From Rhizobium rhizoryzae (lineage in GTDB: Bacteria > Pseudomonadota > Alphaproteobacteria > Rhizobiales > Rhizobiaceae): 64,000 nucleotides of DNA. Every line of letters begins with the position of its first letter. Position 1 is the first letter of the stretch. Shown piece by piece: positions 1-9,189 of the stretch. The notes below the pieces were generated by a model, which saw nothing but the letters and a program-made list of their open reading frames with translations, was not told the origin of the DNA and made no database searches. The translations under genes were made by a program, and so were the position numbers. The stretch is taken from the NCBI RefSeq assembly GCF_011046895.1, contig NZ_CP049249.1:1133501-1197500 (forward strand), in the 5' to 3' direction.

Positions 1-2
1 TC

Positions 3-1271
3 CTGGTGACGCTGATACCGACGACGATTGGCGGGCTTTTGTCGGCCATCGGCATTGCGGGCATGGATCGTCTGGTCCGTTTCAACGTCATTGCAACGTC
101 CGGACGTGCGGTAGAGGCGGCGGGCGATGTCGATACGCTACTCCTGGACAAGACCGGAACCATCACCTTCGGCAATCGCATGGCCAGTGATTTTCTTGCG
201 GCCCCCGGTGTGACACAGCAACAGCTTGCAGAAGCCGCACTGCTGGCCAGCCTTGCCGATGAAACACCTGAAGGCCGTTCCATCGTCGCGCTTGCGACGG
301 GTGAGTTCGGGATTGCTATGCCAGAGCAGCGGTTCGACGAGATCATTGCATTTACCGCCGAAACACGGCTTTCGGGCGTTGATCGGGATGGTCGAAGACT
401 TCGAAAGGGTGCCGTCGATTCCATCCTCAGATTCGCCGGTGTGACGGATGCCGAGGCTCCGGCAGAGTTCCGCCGCGCGGTCGACATGATTGCACGAAGC
501 GGTGGCACGCCGCTGGCTGTTGCAGACGGCAACAGGTTGCTGGGCGCCATCCATCTGAAGGATGTCATCAAGCCTGGCATCAAGGAGCGTTTCGCAGCTC
601 TGCGCGCCATGGGTATTCGTACGGTCATGGTCACCGGCGACAACCCTGTGACGGCTGCGGCGATCGCGTCAGAAGCAGGGGTTGATGATTACATCGCTCA
701 GGCAACGCCGGAAGATAAGCTGAACTACATCCGACGCGAGCAGCAGGGCGGTCGTCTGATTGCCATGTGTGGCGATGGCACGAACGATGCCCCAGCGCTT
801 GCGCAGGCCGATGTGGGTGTTGCCATGCAGACCGGGACGCAGGCTGCGCGCGAAGCCGCCAACATGGTGGATCTTGATTCAAGTCCGACCAAGCTCATCG
901 AAATCGTGGAGATCGGCAAGCAATTGCTGATGACCCGCGGGGCGCTGACGACGTTTTCCATTGCCAATGACGTGGCGAAATACTTCGCCATCATCCCGGC
1001 GCTTTTCGTCGCAACCTATCCGGCCCTCGGCGCGCTGAATGTCATGGGGCTGGCCTCTCCGCAATCGGCCATTCTCTCCGCCGTCATCTTCAATGCGCTC
1101 ATCATCATTGCGCTGATCCCGCTCGCCCTGCGCGGTGTTACCTATCGGCCGTCCGGTGCCGCAAGTGTGCTGCGACGCAACCTGCTGGTCTACGGGCTGG
1201 GTGGGTTGATCCTGCCCTTCATCGGCATCAAGGCAATCGATGTTGCCGTCAGCGCGCTTCATCTGGTGTAA
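3..1271 (+). CDS. kdpB: Potassium-transporting P-type ATPase subunit B, C-terminal part
   Basis: This is the catalytic subunit of the KdpFABC high-affinity K+ pump, which couples ATP hydrolysis to K+ uptake at low external K+. The reading frame is open from the window edge, so about 260 N-terminal residues lie outside. Visible are the helix with [19 protein letters not shown], the phosphorylation motif DKTGT (aspartate about residue 49 of the visible part), the nucleotide-binding KGA segment, TGDN and the hinge [10 protein letters not shown], followed by C-terminal membrane helices. All P-type ATPase signatures in this half are intact. kdpC begins 2 bases after the stop, so the genes are co-transcribed. 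The identification is certain from sequence; function is family knowledge. Confidence 0.98.
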   Translation: MVTLIPTTIGGLLSAIGIAGMDRLVRFNVIATSGRAVEAAGDVDTLLLDKTGTITFGNRMASDFLAAPGVTQQQLAEAALLASLADETPEGRSIVALATGEFGIAMPEQRFDEIIAFTAETRLSGVDRDGRRLRKGAVDSILRFAGVTDAEAPAEFRRAVDMIARSGGTPLAVADGNRLLGAIHLKDVIKPGIKERFAALRAMGIRTVMVTGDNPVTAAAIASEAGVDDYIAQATPEDKLNYIRREQQGGRLIAMCGDGTNDAPALAQADVGVAMQTGTQAAREAANMVDLDSSPTKLIEIVEIGKQLLMTRGALTTFSIANDVAKYFAIIPALFVATYPALGALNVMGLASPQSAILSAVIFNALIIIALIPLALRGVTYRPSGAASVLRRNLLVYGLGGLILPFIGIKAIDVAVSALHLV

Positions 1272-1273
1272 AC

Positions 1274-1843
1274 ATGATCAACCATCTCAGACCTGCAATC
1301 ACTCTTCTGTTCCTCCTGACACTGGTGACGGGACTTGCCTATCCGCTGGCTGTCACCGGCATAGGTCGGGCTCTGCTTCCACAACAGGCGCAGGGGAGCC
1401 TGATCGAGCGCAACGGTCAGATCGTCGGCTCGCGGCTGATCGGTCAGAATTTCACGAGCGACCGCTATTTCTGGCCGCGTCCATCTGCCACGAGCCCGGA
1501 TCCCTATTCGGCCTCGGCGTCCGGTGGTTCGAACCTCGGTACGACCTCCGCCAAGCTGAAGGATCGTGTCGACGCGGATGTGAAGCGGCTCAGTGCGGCG
1601 GGCATTGCCTCACCGGTTCCCGCCGATGCGGTGACCACGTCCGGCTCCGGGCTCGATCCGCATATTTCCCCGGACTATGCTGCAGCGCAGGTGGCACGCG
1701 TTGCCAAGGCGCGTGGCGTCAATGAAGCCGACCTGAAGGGTCTGCTTTCGCGACTGTCCGAAGGTCGCGACCTGGGATTTGTCGGTGAACCGCGTGTCAA
1801 TGTGCTAGAGCTTAATCTGGCTCTTGATGAAATGAAGTCCTGA
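1274..1843 (+). CDS. kdpC: Potassium-transporting ATPase subunit C
   Basis: KdpC (189 residues, the usual length) is the single-span subunit that stabilises the Kdp pump. It has one N-terminal membrane helix (about residues 8-30, ending in the conserved [10 protein letters not shown]) and then a periplasmic domain with the family segments [14 protein letters not shown] and GSNLG. The typical C-terminal block [11 protein letters not shown] is present. It lies between kdpB (2-base gap) and kdpD (22-base gap), so translation is probably coupled. Nothing is missing compared with the family. Confidence 0.97.
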   Translation: MINHLRPAITLLFLLTLVTGLAYPLAVTGIGRALLPQQAQGSLIERNGQIVGSRLIGQNFTSDRYFWPRPSATSPDPYSASASGGSNLGTTSAKLKDRVDADVKRLSAAGIASPVPADAVTTSGSGLDPHISPDYAAAQVARVAKARGVNEADLKGLLSRLSEGRDLGFVGEPRVNVLELNLALDEMKS

Positions 1844-1865
1844 GAATCGACAGAGACGAAGACGA

Positions 1866-4556
1866 ATGACGGACGACGATCGCGGCGATCCGCGCCGCCC
1901 TGACCCCGATGCACTGCTTGCCCTGGCGGATAAGGACCGCCGGGGCAAGCTCATCGTTTTTCTGGGGGCGGCACCCGGCGTGGGCAAGACCTATGCCATG
2001 CTTTCCAGAGCAAGAAGGCTGCGTGCCGATGGTGTCGATGTTGTCGTCGGTCTGGTGGAAACCCATGGCCGAAGCGAGACCGCAGCGCTTGTGGACGATC
2101 TGGAAGTTTTGCCCCGCCGTCGCATCAGCCATCGGGGCCGAGTATTGGAAGAGTTCGATCTCGATGCTGCGCTCGCCCGAAAGCCGGCGATCATTATCGT
2201 GGATGAGCTTGCGCATTCGAACCCGGAGGGTAGCCGCCACCCCAAGCGCTATCAGGACATAGAAGAGCTCAGGGCTGCCGGTATTGAGGTCTGGACTGCG
2301 CTGAATATCCAGCATCTGGAAAGCCTTGCGGATCTGGTGGGCCAGATTACAGGCATCGTCGTGCGCGAGCGCGTGCCTGATATCGTGCTGAAGCGGGCCG
2401 ACGATGTTCTGCTGGTAGATCTGCCGCCGACGGAGCTCATACAACGGCTGAAGGAGGGAAAGGTCTACCTGCCGGAAAGCGCAAGCCGTGCGGTTGACCG
2501 ATTTTTCCGCCTCGGCAATCTGACGGCTCTGCGCGAGCTGGCCCTGCGTCGGACCGCTGACCGTGTGGATGATCAGATGGTTGATTATCTGCGGCAGAAC
2601 GCAATCGATGGACCATGGGCCACGGGTGAGCGGCTGATTGTCTGTGTCGGAGCAGATGAGCTGTCAGCCAGGGTGGTTCGGGTCGCCAGCCGCCTTGCGT
2701 CCGGTCTGAACGCGCCGTGGATCGTCGTATCCATCGAGAGGGCCGACCGTGAACTGGAGACAGCGGATACGCTGCGCCAGTTGGAAGCGTTGTTTCGCCT
2801 GGCGGAACAACTGGGTGCGGAAACGCGCCGGGTGATCGGTCAGGATTATGTCGAAGAAATCCTGAAACTTGCCAAGCGGGAGCATGCAACGCAGATTGTT
2901 GTCGGCGTGCGCAAGCGAGGCGGCCTTTCGCGTCTTCTCAAACGCTCCTTGCCGGATGAACTTGCGAGGCGTGCAGCCGGGATCGGCGTTCATTTTGTAA
3001 CGGCCGATCGACAGGAAAAAGCGGCCAGGAAAATTCCGCTTCCTGCGCTCTCCGTGGTAGGATTGCCGCGCTCTACTATGATAGCGGCCTCGTTCGTGGC
3101 GGTCGCAACGTCAATCGGCAAGCTGATCGACACGATCATCTATCTGCCCAATATCTCGCTCGTCTTCCTGTTGGGCGTTCTTGGCTCGGCGGCAATCGGA
3201 GGCTATGTGTCAGCCCTGATCGCGGCCTCCCTTTCGACGCTCGCCTATAATTTCTTCTTCATCGACCCTCTGTATACCTTCACGATTGCAGCGCCGCATG
3301 AGGTGTTCGCTCTCTTTGTCTTCCTAGCCGTTGCCATCATCTCCGGCGGATTTGCCTCCCGGATCCGCGAACAGGCCAATGTCGCGGGAACCCGTGCGAC
3401 CGCCCTGCAATCGCTCTATGATTTTTCACGCAAGCTTGCGGGTACAGACAAGCGCGATGATGCGATCTGGCTCGCCGTGTCGCAACTTCAGGCCAGCCTC
3501 AAGCGGCCAGTTGTCTTCCTGACCTTGTCTGCGGGAGAGCTGAGCGTCACGGCGGCTTGGCCGCCCGATACAGAACTGGACGTGACCGACATGGCTGCGG
3601 CGCGTTGGGCGGAAGCGAAACGAGAGGCCGCGGGTCATGCGACCGGCACATTGCCAAACAGCCGTTTTCAGTTTCGCCCGCTTCTTGGCCCTCATGGCAT
3701 CGTGGGCGTGTGCGGCATCGCCTATGACAAGGATGATGTCGATCCGGCATCGGAGCGATCGCTGTCGGCGGTGCTGGATCAGACAGCCATCGCGCTCGAT
3801 CGCGCCCGTCTCTCCGAAGAAACAATCCAGCAGGCAGCGCAGCTTGAAGGCGAGCGCTACAGGGAAGCTCTTTTATCGTCCATTTCTCACGACCTGCGCA
3901 CGCCGCTCGCCACGATCACCGGATCAGCCAGCAGTCTGATCGAGCTGGGCGACAAAATGAATCCAGAATCGCGACGGGATCTTCTGCAATCCATAGAGGA
4001 AGAATCGCAGCGGATGAGCCGCTTTGTGGCAAACCTGCTCGACATGACCCGGATCGAGGCGGGAAGCCTGAAACCGAAGCAGGACTGGGTGGATGTGGCG
4101 GACGTCGTACATTCTACCGTGGAACGCACGCGCAGATATGCCCCCAGCCGCCAGATCGAGACACGGGTGGCGCCCACCCTTTCGCTCATCCGGGGCGACA
4201 GCGTGCTTCTGGGCCAGGTTCTTTTCAACCTGCTCGACAATGCGATCAAATATGGTGGCAACGAACCTGTTGCCGTCTATGTCCGTCAGGATGACGACGA
4301 GATCGTCATCTCTGTGACCGATCTCGGGCGCGGAATTCCCGCCGAGGAACTGGAGCGCGTCTTTGAAAAATTCTATCGCCGTGGCAAGGCCGATGGCAGG
4401 GCGCCCGGCACAGGTCTCGGTCTCTCGATTGCGCGGGGTTTCGTACACGCGATGAATGGCACGATCCATGCCGAGAGCCCGGCTATACGCAAAAGGGGAA
4501 CGCGGATCGTGATGCGGTTCCCTGTGGCGGGTAATGCAGATATGGTCGAGGCATGA
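1866..4556 (+). CDS. kdpD: Osmosensitive K+ channel sensor histidine kinase
   Basis: KdpD senses K+ limitation and phosphorylates KdpE. The 896-residue protein has the full family layout. The N-terminal KdpD domain carries a Walker A motif GAAPGVGKT at residues 34-42 and the segment DELAHSN near 113. A universal-stress-like domain covers about 255-375. Four closely packed membrane helices (DUF4118) cover about 403-500, and a GAF-like region about 520-640. The HisKA domain has the phospho-acceptor histidine H675 in SISHDLRTP, and the ATPase domain has DNAIKYGG, GRGIP and GTGLGLSIA. The end overlaps kdpE by 4 bases (ATGA), so the pair is translationally coupled. Confidence 0.97.
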   Translation: MTDDDRGDPRRPDPDALLALADKDRRGKLIVFLGAAPGVGKTYAMLSRARRLRADGVDVVVGLVETHGRSETAALVDDLEVLPRRRISHRGRVLEEFDLDAALARKPAIIIVDELAHSNPEGSRHPKRYQDIEELRAAGIEVWTALNIQHLESLADLVGQITGIVVRERVPDIVLKRADDVLLVDLPPTELIQRLKEGKVYLPESASRAVDRFFRLGNLTALRELALRRTADRVDDQMVDYLRQNAIDGPWATGERLIVCVGADELSARVVRVASRLASGLNAPWIVVSIERADRELETADTLRQLEALFRLAEQLGAETRRVIGQDYVEEILKLAKREHATQIVVGVRKRGGLSRLLKRSLPDELARRAAGIGVHFVTADRQEKAARKIPLPALSVVGLPRSTMIAASFVAVATSIGKLIDTIIYLPNISLVFLLGVLGSAAIGGYVSALIAASLSTLAYNFFFIDPLYTFTIAAPHEVFALFVFLAVAIISGGFASRIREQANVAGTRATALQSLYDFSRKLAGTDKRDDAIWLAVSQLQASLKRPVVFLTLSAGELSVTAAWPPDTELDVTDMAAARWAEAKREAAGHATGTLPNSRFQFRPLLGPHGIVGVCGIAYDKDDVDPASERSLSAVLDQTAIALDRARLSEETIQQAAQLEGERYREALLSSISHDLRTPLATITGSASSLIELGDKMNPESRRDLLQSIEEESQRMSRFVANLLDMTRIEAGSLKPKQDWVDVADVVHSTVERTRRYAPSRQIETRVAPTLSLIRGDSVLLGQVLFNLLDNAIKYGGNEPVAVYVRQDDDEIVISVTDLGRGIPAEELERVFEKFYRRGKADGRAPGTGLGLSIARGFVHAMNGTIHAESPAIRKRGTRIVMRFPVAGNADMVEA

Positions 4557-5242
4557 ACCTTTCGCGCATTCTTGTCGTCGACGACGAACCCCAAATCCAG
4601 CGCTTTCTGAGGCCTGCGTTGACAGCAGCCGGCTATGACGTTCTGGAGGCTGTCAATGGCACCGAGGCGCTGAAGGCCGCAGCCACGCAGGCTCCGGATC
4701 TCATAATTCTCGATCTTGGTCTTCCCGATATGGACGGCAAGGATGTTGTGACGAGCCTTCGCGGCTGGAGCGACGTTCCGATCATCATCCTGTCGGCGCG
4801 CGACAGGGAGAGCGAAAAGATTCTGGCGCTTGATCTCGGTGCCGACGATTATGTCGAGAAGCCCTTCCGCATCGGTGAACTGACGGCGCGTATTCGCACA
4901 GCGCTTCGCCACAGGAACAGGCCGGACGCAATTCCGGCCATTTTGGAGGCGGACGGACTGCGTATAGACCCTGTGCGGCGTCAGATCACGCGCGGAGAGG
5001 ACATAATCCACCTGACTCCGAAGGAATATGATCTGTTGATCCTTCTGGTGCGCCACGCAGGTAAAGTTGTGACCCATCGAACGCTTCTGACGGCGGTATG
5101 GGGGCCGGCCCATGGTGACGATCTGCATTATCTGCGCGTCTTCATCGGTCAGTTGCGGCAAAAGATCGAACGCGATCCAGCCGAACCTCGCATCGTTCAG
5201 ACGGAACCAGGCGTCGGTTACCGGTTGATCGCGGAAGGATAG
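4553..5242 (+). CDS. kdpE: KDP operon response regulator, OmpR/PhoB type
   Basis: KdpE activates kdpFABC after phosphorylation by KdpD. The receiver domain has acidic residues D10/D11 and the phospho-acceptor D54 (ILDLGLPDMDG), with the conserved threonine/serine and lysine regions at LSAR and EKPF. A winged-helix DNA-binding domain follows from about residue 130, with HLTPKEYDLL and YLRVFIGQLRQKIE. The length of 229 residues is normal. It is the last gene of the kdp operon; the next gene starts about 150 bases downstream behind its own operator. Confidence 0.96.
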   Translation: MNLSRILVVDDEPQIQRFLRPALTAAGYDVLEAVNGTEALKAAATQAPDLIILDLGLPDMDGKDVVTSLRGWSDVPIIILSARDRESEKILALDLGADDYVEKPFRIGELTARIRTALRHRNRPDAIPAILEADGLRIDPVRRQITRGEDIIHLTPKEYDLLILLVRHAGKVVTHRTLLTAVWGPAHGDDLHYLRVFIGQLRQKIERDPAEPRIVQTEPGVGYRLIAEG

Positions 5243-5244
5243 GG

Positions 5245-5274
5245 CGCACGCATTATGGAAGACCAAAGCGTGCG
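5245..5274 (+). terminator. Weak hairpin after kdpE
   Basis: Perfect 7-base inverted repeat CGCACGC / GCGTGCG separated by 16 bases just after the kdpE stop. The tract that follows (ACTTTGAAAAA) has only three consecutive T, so it is a poor intrinsic terminator. It may be the end of the kdp transcript, but this is uncertain. Confidence 0.3.
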
Positions 5275-5349
5275 ACTTTGAAAAATAACAACGCGATATC
5301 AGAGACATAAAACTTATAAAGAACGAATATGGGTGCATCGCTTGACGTA

Positions 5350-5365
5350 ATGTTATCGATAACAT
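5350..5365. promoter_or_regulatory. LacI-family operator, perfect palindrome
   Basis: ATGTTATCGATAACAT is a perfect 16-base palindrome with the central CG typical of LacI/GalR-family operators. It sits 31 bases before the chosen start of the ABC ATPase gene and directly downstream of TTGACG (5342-5347). A bound repressor would cover the spacer and -10 region of that promoter. The identical palindrome occurs at 12821-12836 and a 14/16 version lies in front of the LacI gene (10213-10228), so all three are probably bound by the regulator encoded at 9190-10203. Confidence 0.85.
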
Positions 5366-5396
5366 AGTGTTTGAACATGAGCTTTGGGAGGAGCTG

Positions 5397-6893
5397 ATGA
5401 ACGACGAAACGCTGCTGGAATTCCGGAATGTTTCAAAGGTCTTCGGCGGGACCAAAGCGCTGACGGATGTCTCGCTGGACCTGCGCAAAGGCGAAATTCT
5501 GGCGCTTCTTGGCGAAAACGGCGCCGGCAAATCCACGCTGATCAAGACTCTGGCCGGGATTTTCAAGCCAGATGGCGGCGAGATCCTGTTTCGCGGCCAG
5601 CCCTATAGCCATCGCCCGCCCAAGCCCAATGAGCGCCAGCCGGTTGCCTTCATCCATCAGGATCTGGGTTTGATCGAATGGATGACTGTCGGCGAGAATG
5701 TGGGATTGGCCCAGGGTTTTTCGATGCGCCGAAAGCTCATCGATTGGCGCGCCACGGAGCGGCGTACCGCGGAAGCGCTTAAGCTGGTCGGCTGTGATTT
5801 CGATCCATCGACACGCGTCCAGAACCTGACCAGAACGGAAAAATCGCTCGTTGCCATTGCCCGTGCATTGGCTGTCGAGGCTGATATTCTCGTGCTCGAT
5901 GAGCCGACGGCCAGTCTGCCTGCCGACGAAGTGGAGCGGCTTTTCAACGCCATCCGTCCGCTCAAGGAACGTGGCGTTGCCATGATCTATGTTTCTCATC
6001 GTCTGGATGAAATCTTCCGTATCGCGGATCGCGTTGCCGTGTTGAGAGATGGTCGCCTTGTCGGCCAGACGCCCGTTCAGCAAACCAATCCGGACGAGTT
6101 GATCCGCATGATCGTCGGTCGCAAGGCCGACCAGCTTTTCACGAAAGCGGAGCACAAGGCGGGCAAGACGCTTGTGTATGTCCGCAACCTGATGTGCAGC
6201 GGTGCGGGACCAGTAAGCTTCGACCTTCGAGAGGGCGAATTGCTGGGTCTTGTCGGGCTTCGCGGAGCGGGGCAGGAATTGATCGGACGCGCGCTTTTCG
6301 GATGTGAGGCCTATCGCGGCGATGTCCGTATTCATGGCGAGACCCCCGATCTCTCCAGCACGGTCACGGCAATCAAGTCCGGCATCGGGCTTATTGCCAG
6401 AGACCGAACGGAAGAGTCGGTCGCATTGTCGCTGTCGCTGCGGGAAAACACCTACATCAATCCATCCGCCTCCGGACGGGGTCTCTTCACCTTCAAGACA
6501 CCTGGCGACGAGGCCCGCGAGGCGGCGACGCTGGGAGATAAGGTCGGCCTGCGGCCCAACGATCAGAGCCTTGCGATCGAAGCGCTTTCCGGGGGCAACC
6601 AGCAGAAGGTTGTCGTCGGGCGCTGGCTGGCGACAAACCGCAAGCTATTGATTGCCGAAGATCCGACAGCCGGCGTCGATGTGGGCGCCAAGGCCGATAT
6701 CTATCGCCTGATCGCCTCCGCCGTCGAGTCCGGCCTGGCGGTTCTCGTCATCTCGACGGACTTCGAAGAAATCGCCCACATTTGCCACCGTGCCCTCATC
6801 TTTTCGCGTGGACAGATCGTCCGCGAGCTGTCTGGTACCGATCTCACAACATCCGCCGTCATTGCAGCGGCATCCGCATCCGAAGCGGCCTGA
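5397..6893 (+). CDS. CUT2-type sugar ABC transporter, tandem ATPase
   Basis: This is an RbsA/MglA-like ATPase with two nucleotide-binding domains that energises import of a monosaccharide or sugar acid. NBD1 has a classic Walker A GENGAGKST near residue 40, but its signature region reads LTRTEKS instead of LSGGQ, followed by a normal Walker B (ILVLDEPTA). NBD2 has the degenerate Walker A usual in this class and an intact LSGGNQQK signature. The ATG at 5397 is preferred over an upstream GTG at 5367 because GGGAGGAG lies 5 bases before it and the GTG would abut the operator. Permease and binding-protein genes follow in the same direction. Substrate is unknown; neighbours suggest gluconate, idonate or a keto-sugar acid. 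Confidence 0.93.
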   Translation: MNDETLLEFRNVSKVFGGTKALTDVSLDLRKGEILALLGENGAGKSTLIKTLAGIFKPDGGEILFRGQPYSHRPPKPNERQPVAFIHQDLGLIEWMTVGENVGLAQGFSMRRKLIDWRATERRTAEALKLVGCDFDPSTRVQNLTRTEKSLVAIARALAVEADILVLDEPTASLPADEVERLFNAIRPLKERGVAMIYVSHRLDEIFRIADRVAVLRDGRLVGQTPVQQTNPDELIRMIVGRKADQLFTKAEHKAGKTLVYVRNLMCSGAGPVSFDLREGELLGLVGLRGAGQELIGRALFGCEAYRGDVRIHGETPDLSSTVTAIKSGIGLIARDRTEESVALSLSLRENTYINPSASGRGLFTFKTPGDEAREAATLGDKVGLRPNDQSLAIEALSGGNQQKVVVGRWLATNRKLLIAEDPTAGVDVGAKADIYRLIASAVESGLAVLVISTDFEEIAHICHRALIFSRGQIVRELSGTDLTTSAVIAAASASEAA

Positions 6894-6909
6894 AAGGGGA
6901 GGAACCGCC

Positions 6910-7971
6910 TTGAACTCCATCCAGTCGACGGCGCTTGAGCCGACCAAAACAGAACTCGCCGGGTTGAACCGTCTCGAGAAAGCACAGCGCCTTCTACCGG
7001 TTTATGGTCTGGTGATCCTGACCGCACTGCTGATCGTGCTCTTCTCGCTGCTGCTGCCGGATACGTTTCCGACAATCCTGAACCTGCGCTCGATCATTGC
7101 AGCGAAGACCATCATTGCCATTCTTTCGTTGGCCGCGATGATCCCGATGGCCTGCGGGCGCATTGATCTCACCATCGGCTACGGCATCGTGCTCTGGCAC
7201 ATTCTGGCGATCAGCCTGCAGACAATGTATGGTTTTCCATGGCCGGTCGCGGTGCTTGTCGTTCTGGCGCTTGGGGCATTCACCGGCCTTCTCAACGGTA
7301 TTCTCGTTGAAGTAGCGAAGATCGACAGCTTCATTGCGACACTCGGGACAGGCACGGTGATCTACGCGCTGGCGCTGTGGCATACGGGTGGACGTCAGAT
7401 GATCGGTGTGCTGCCAGAAGGCTTCTATGCTCTGAACAGCACGATGTTTCTCGGGCTGCCGATCACCGGTTTCTATGTGCTGGTGCTGGCCGTCGCCATG
7501 TGGATCATCCTCGAATATACGCCGGTTGGCCGCTATCTCTATGCGATTGGTGCCAACCCGAAAGCGGCGGCGCTGAACGGCATTCCGGTTCGCCGCTTCG
7601 TCATGGCCGCTTTCATCGCGTCGGGAACACTGTCGGCAATCGCAGGTGTTCTCCTGGCATCCAAGCTGCGGATCGGTCAGGCGAGCGTGGGTCTGGAATA
7701 TCTGCTGCCAGCACTGGTTGGTGCCTTCCTCGGGTCGACGACCATCAAGCCGGGCCGCGTCAATGTCTGGGGAACGATGATTGGCGTTATCATTCTGGCC
7801 GTCGGCATTGCCGGTATCCAGCAATTTGGCGGATCGTTCTTCGTGGAGCCCCTGTTCAATGGCGTCACGCTTCTCGTCGCCATCGGCATCGCAGGATATG
7901 CGCAGCGCAGGAAGGGCTTCGCCGCAAAGGCACCGCCAGCCGAGCCCGCAAAGACAACAGCATCCAATTGA
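6910..7971 (+). CDS. CUT2-type sugar ABC transporter permease
   Basis: RbsC-like inner-membrane permease (353 residues from the chosen start) with about ten hydrophobic segments from residue 30 on. The family landmark NGIPVRRFVMAAFIASGTLSAIAG near the cytoplasmic coupling region is present, and the region around CGRIDLTIG also fits the family. The start is taken as TTG at 6910 because GGGGAGG lies 7 bases upstream and the next in-frame candidates upstream fall inside the ATPase gene. It works with the tandem ATPase before it and the binding protein after it. Confidence 0.92.
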   Translation: MNSIQSTALEPTKTELAGLNRLEKAQRLLPVYGLVILTALLIVLFSLLLPDTFPTILNLRSIIAAKTIIAILSLAAMIPMACGRIDLTIGYGIVLWHILAISLQTMYGFPWPVAVLVVLALGAFTGLLNGILVEVAKIDSFIATLGTGTVIYALALWHTGGRQMIGVLPEGFYALNSTMFLGLPITGFYVLVLAVAMWIILEYTPVGRYLYAIGANPKAAALNGIPVRRFVMAAFIASGTLSAIAGVLLASKLRIGQASVGLEYLLPALVGAFLGSTTIKPGRVNVWGTMIGVIILAVGIAGIQQFGGSFFVEPLFNGVTLLVAIGIAGYAQRRKGFAAKAPPAEPAKTTASN

Positions 7972-8008
7972 ATTCAACGCGTAGAGTTTCTCGTGGGAGG
8001 AGAATAAC

Positions 8009-9106
8009 ATGAAGCGCAGACATTTTCTTCAGCTGACGACTGCCCTTGGCATGGTTGTCATGGCCGGTCCCGCATTGGCCGATGCCATGGCAGATGCGAA
8101 AGCCATGGTCGCGAAATATGCGAGCAAGGTCGAGAAATGGGATGGCCCGACAACGGGGCCGAAGGCACAAGCGTCCAAGACCATCGTTATCCTCGCCGCC
8201 GATATGAAGAACGGCGGTATTCTGGGTGTTACTAACGGCATCCAGGAGGCAGCAAAGGCAATCGGCTGGAAGGTGACTGTTCTTGACGGTGCAGGCTCGA
8301 TCGACGGCCGCACCGCCGCTTTCGGTCAGGCCATGACGCTGAAGCCGGATGGCATCATTATCAACGGCTTCGATGCTGTGGAGCAGAAGCCAGCCATGGA
8401 AGCCGCCAAGAAGGCCAAACTGCCCATGGTCTCCTGGCACGCTGCATCTGCTGTCGGGCCGGTTGACGAAGTCGGTGTATTTGCCAACGTTACCACGGAC
8501 GCCATGGAAGTGTCGAAAGCGGCTGCCAACTGGGCCTTTGTTGATGCAGCCGGCAAGCCGGGCGTCGTCATCTTCACAGACTCCACCTATGCCATCGCGA
8601 TTGCCAAGGCGGACCGCATGAAGCAGGAGATCGAAAAGCTCGGCGGAACCGTTCTCGAATATGTCGATACACCCATTGCCGAAACATCCCAGCGCATGCC
8701 GCAGCTGACGACGACGCTTCTGCAGAAATACGGGGCGAAGTGGACGCATTCGCTGGCGATCAACGATATCTATTTCGACTTCATGGGCCCATCACTGGCA
8801 GCGGTCGGCATCAAGGGTGATGGCGCGCCGAAGGCGGTTGCAGCTGGCGATGGTTCGGAAGGCGCTTACCAGCGTATCCGTGCAAAGCAGTATCAGGCAG
8901 TGACCGTGGCCGAGCCGCTGAACCTCCAGGGCTGGCAGTTGGTGGACGAGTTGAACCGTGCGCTCGCAGGCGAAAAATGGTCTGGTTACGTTTCGCCGCT
9001 GCATGTGGTGACGACGCAGAATGTTGAATTCGACGGTGGCCCGAAGAATACGTTCGACCCGGATAACGGCTATCGCGACGCCTACAAGAAGATCTGGGGC
9101 AAATAA
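8009..9106 (+). CDS. Periplasmic sugar-binding protein, type I fold
   Basis: This is the solute receptor of the CUT2 transporter (365 residues). An N-terminal signal peptide with LQLTTALGMVVMAGPALADA is cleaved near residue 25. The body has the alternating alpha/beta pattern of the RbsB/LacI periplasmic fold, for example ADMKNGGILGVTNGI, PDGIIINGFD and KPGVVIFTDST. RBS GGGAGGA lies 7 bases before the ATG. The gene is followed by a good terminator, so it ends the operon that starts behind the operator at 5350. Confidence 0.93.
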   Translation: MKRRHFLQLTTALGMVVMAGPALADAMADAKAMVAKYASKVEKWDGPTTGPKAQASKTIVILAADMKNGGILGVTNGIQEAAKAIGWKVTVLDGAGSIDGRTAAFGQAMTLKPDGIIINGFDAVEQKPAMEAAKKAKLPMVSWHAASAVGPVDEVGVFANVTTDAMEVSKAAANWAFVDAAGKPGVVIFTDSTYAIAIAKADRMKQEIEKLGGTVLEYVDTPIAETSQRMPQLTTTLLQKYGAKWTHSLAINDIYFDFMGPSLAAVGIKGDGAPKAVAAGDGSEGAYQRIRAKQYQAVTVAEPLNLQGWQLVDELNRALAGEKWSGYVSPLHVVTTQNVEFDGGPKNTFDPDNGYRDAYKKIWGK

Positions 9107-9134
9107 GCAAAGCCTGCAGCCTTACCTCCTGCCT

Positions 9135-9167
9135 GGCGCGGTCCTTCAAGTGGATCGCGCCTTTTTT
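9135..9167 (+). terminator. Intrinsic terminator after the transporter operon
   Basis: A stem of 10 pairs (GGCGCGGTCC / GGATCGCGCC, one G-T pair) with a 7-base loop is followed directly by TTTTTT. It ends transcription of the ABC transporter operon; the LacI gene on the other strand ends 23 bases beyond. Confidence 0.88.
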
Positions 9168-9189
9168 GATTTCCATAGGATTTTGTAAA

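Noticed and set aside
1812..2444. Long minus-strand reading frames opposite kdpD and other GC-rich genes
   Set aside because: They mirror genuine genes with full domain support, lack RBS and have low-complexity Arg/Ser-rich translations typical of antisense frames in GC-rich DNA.
6910..7971. Longer permease start at 6790
   Set aside because: It would overlap more than 100 bases of the ATPase gene with an unrelated N-terminus; TTG 6910 has an RBS at the right distance.
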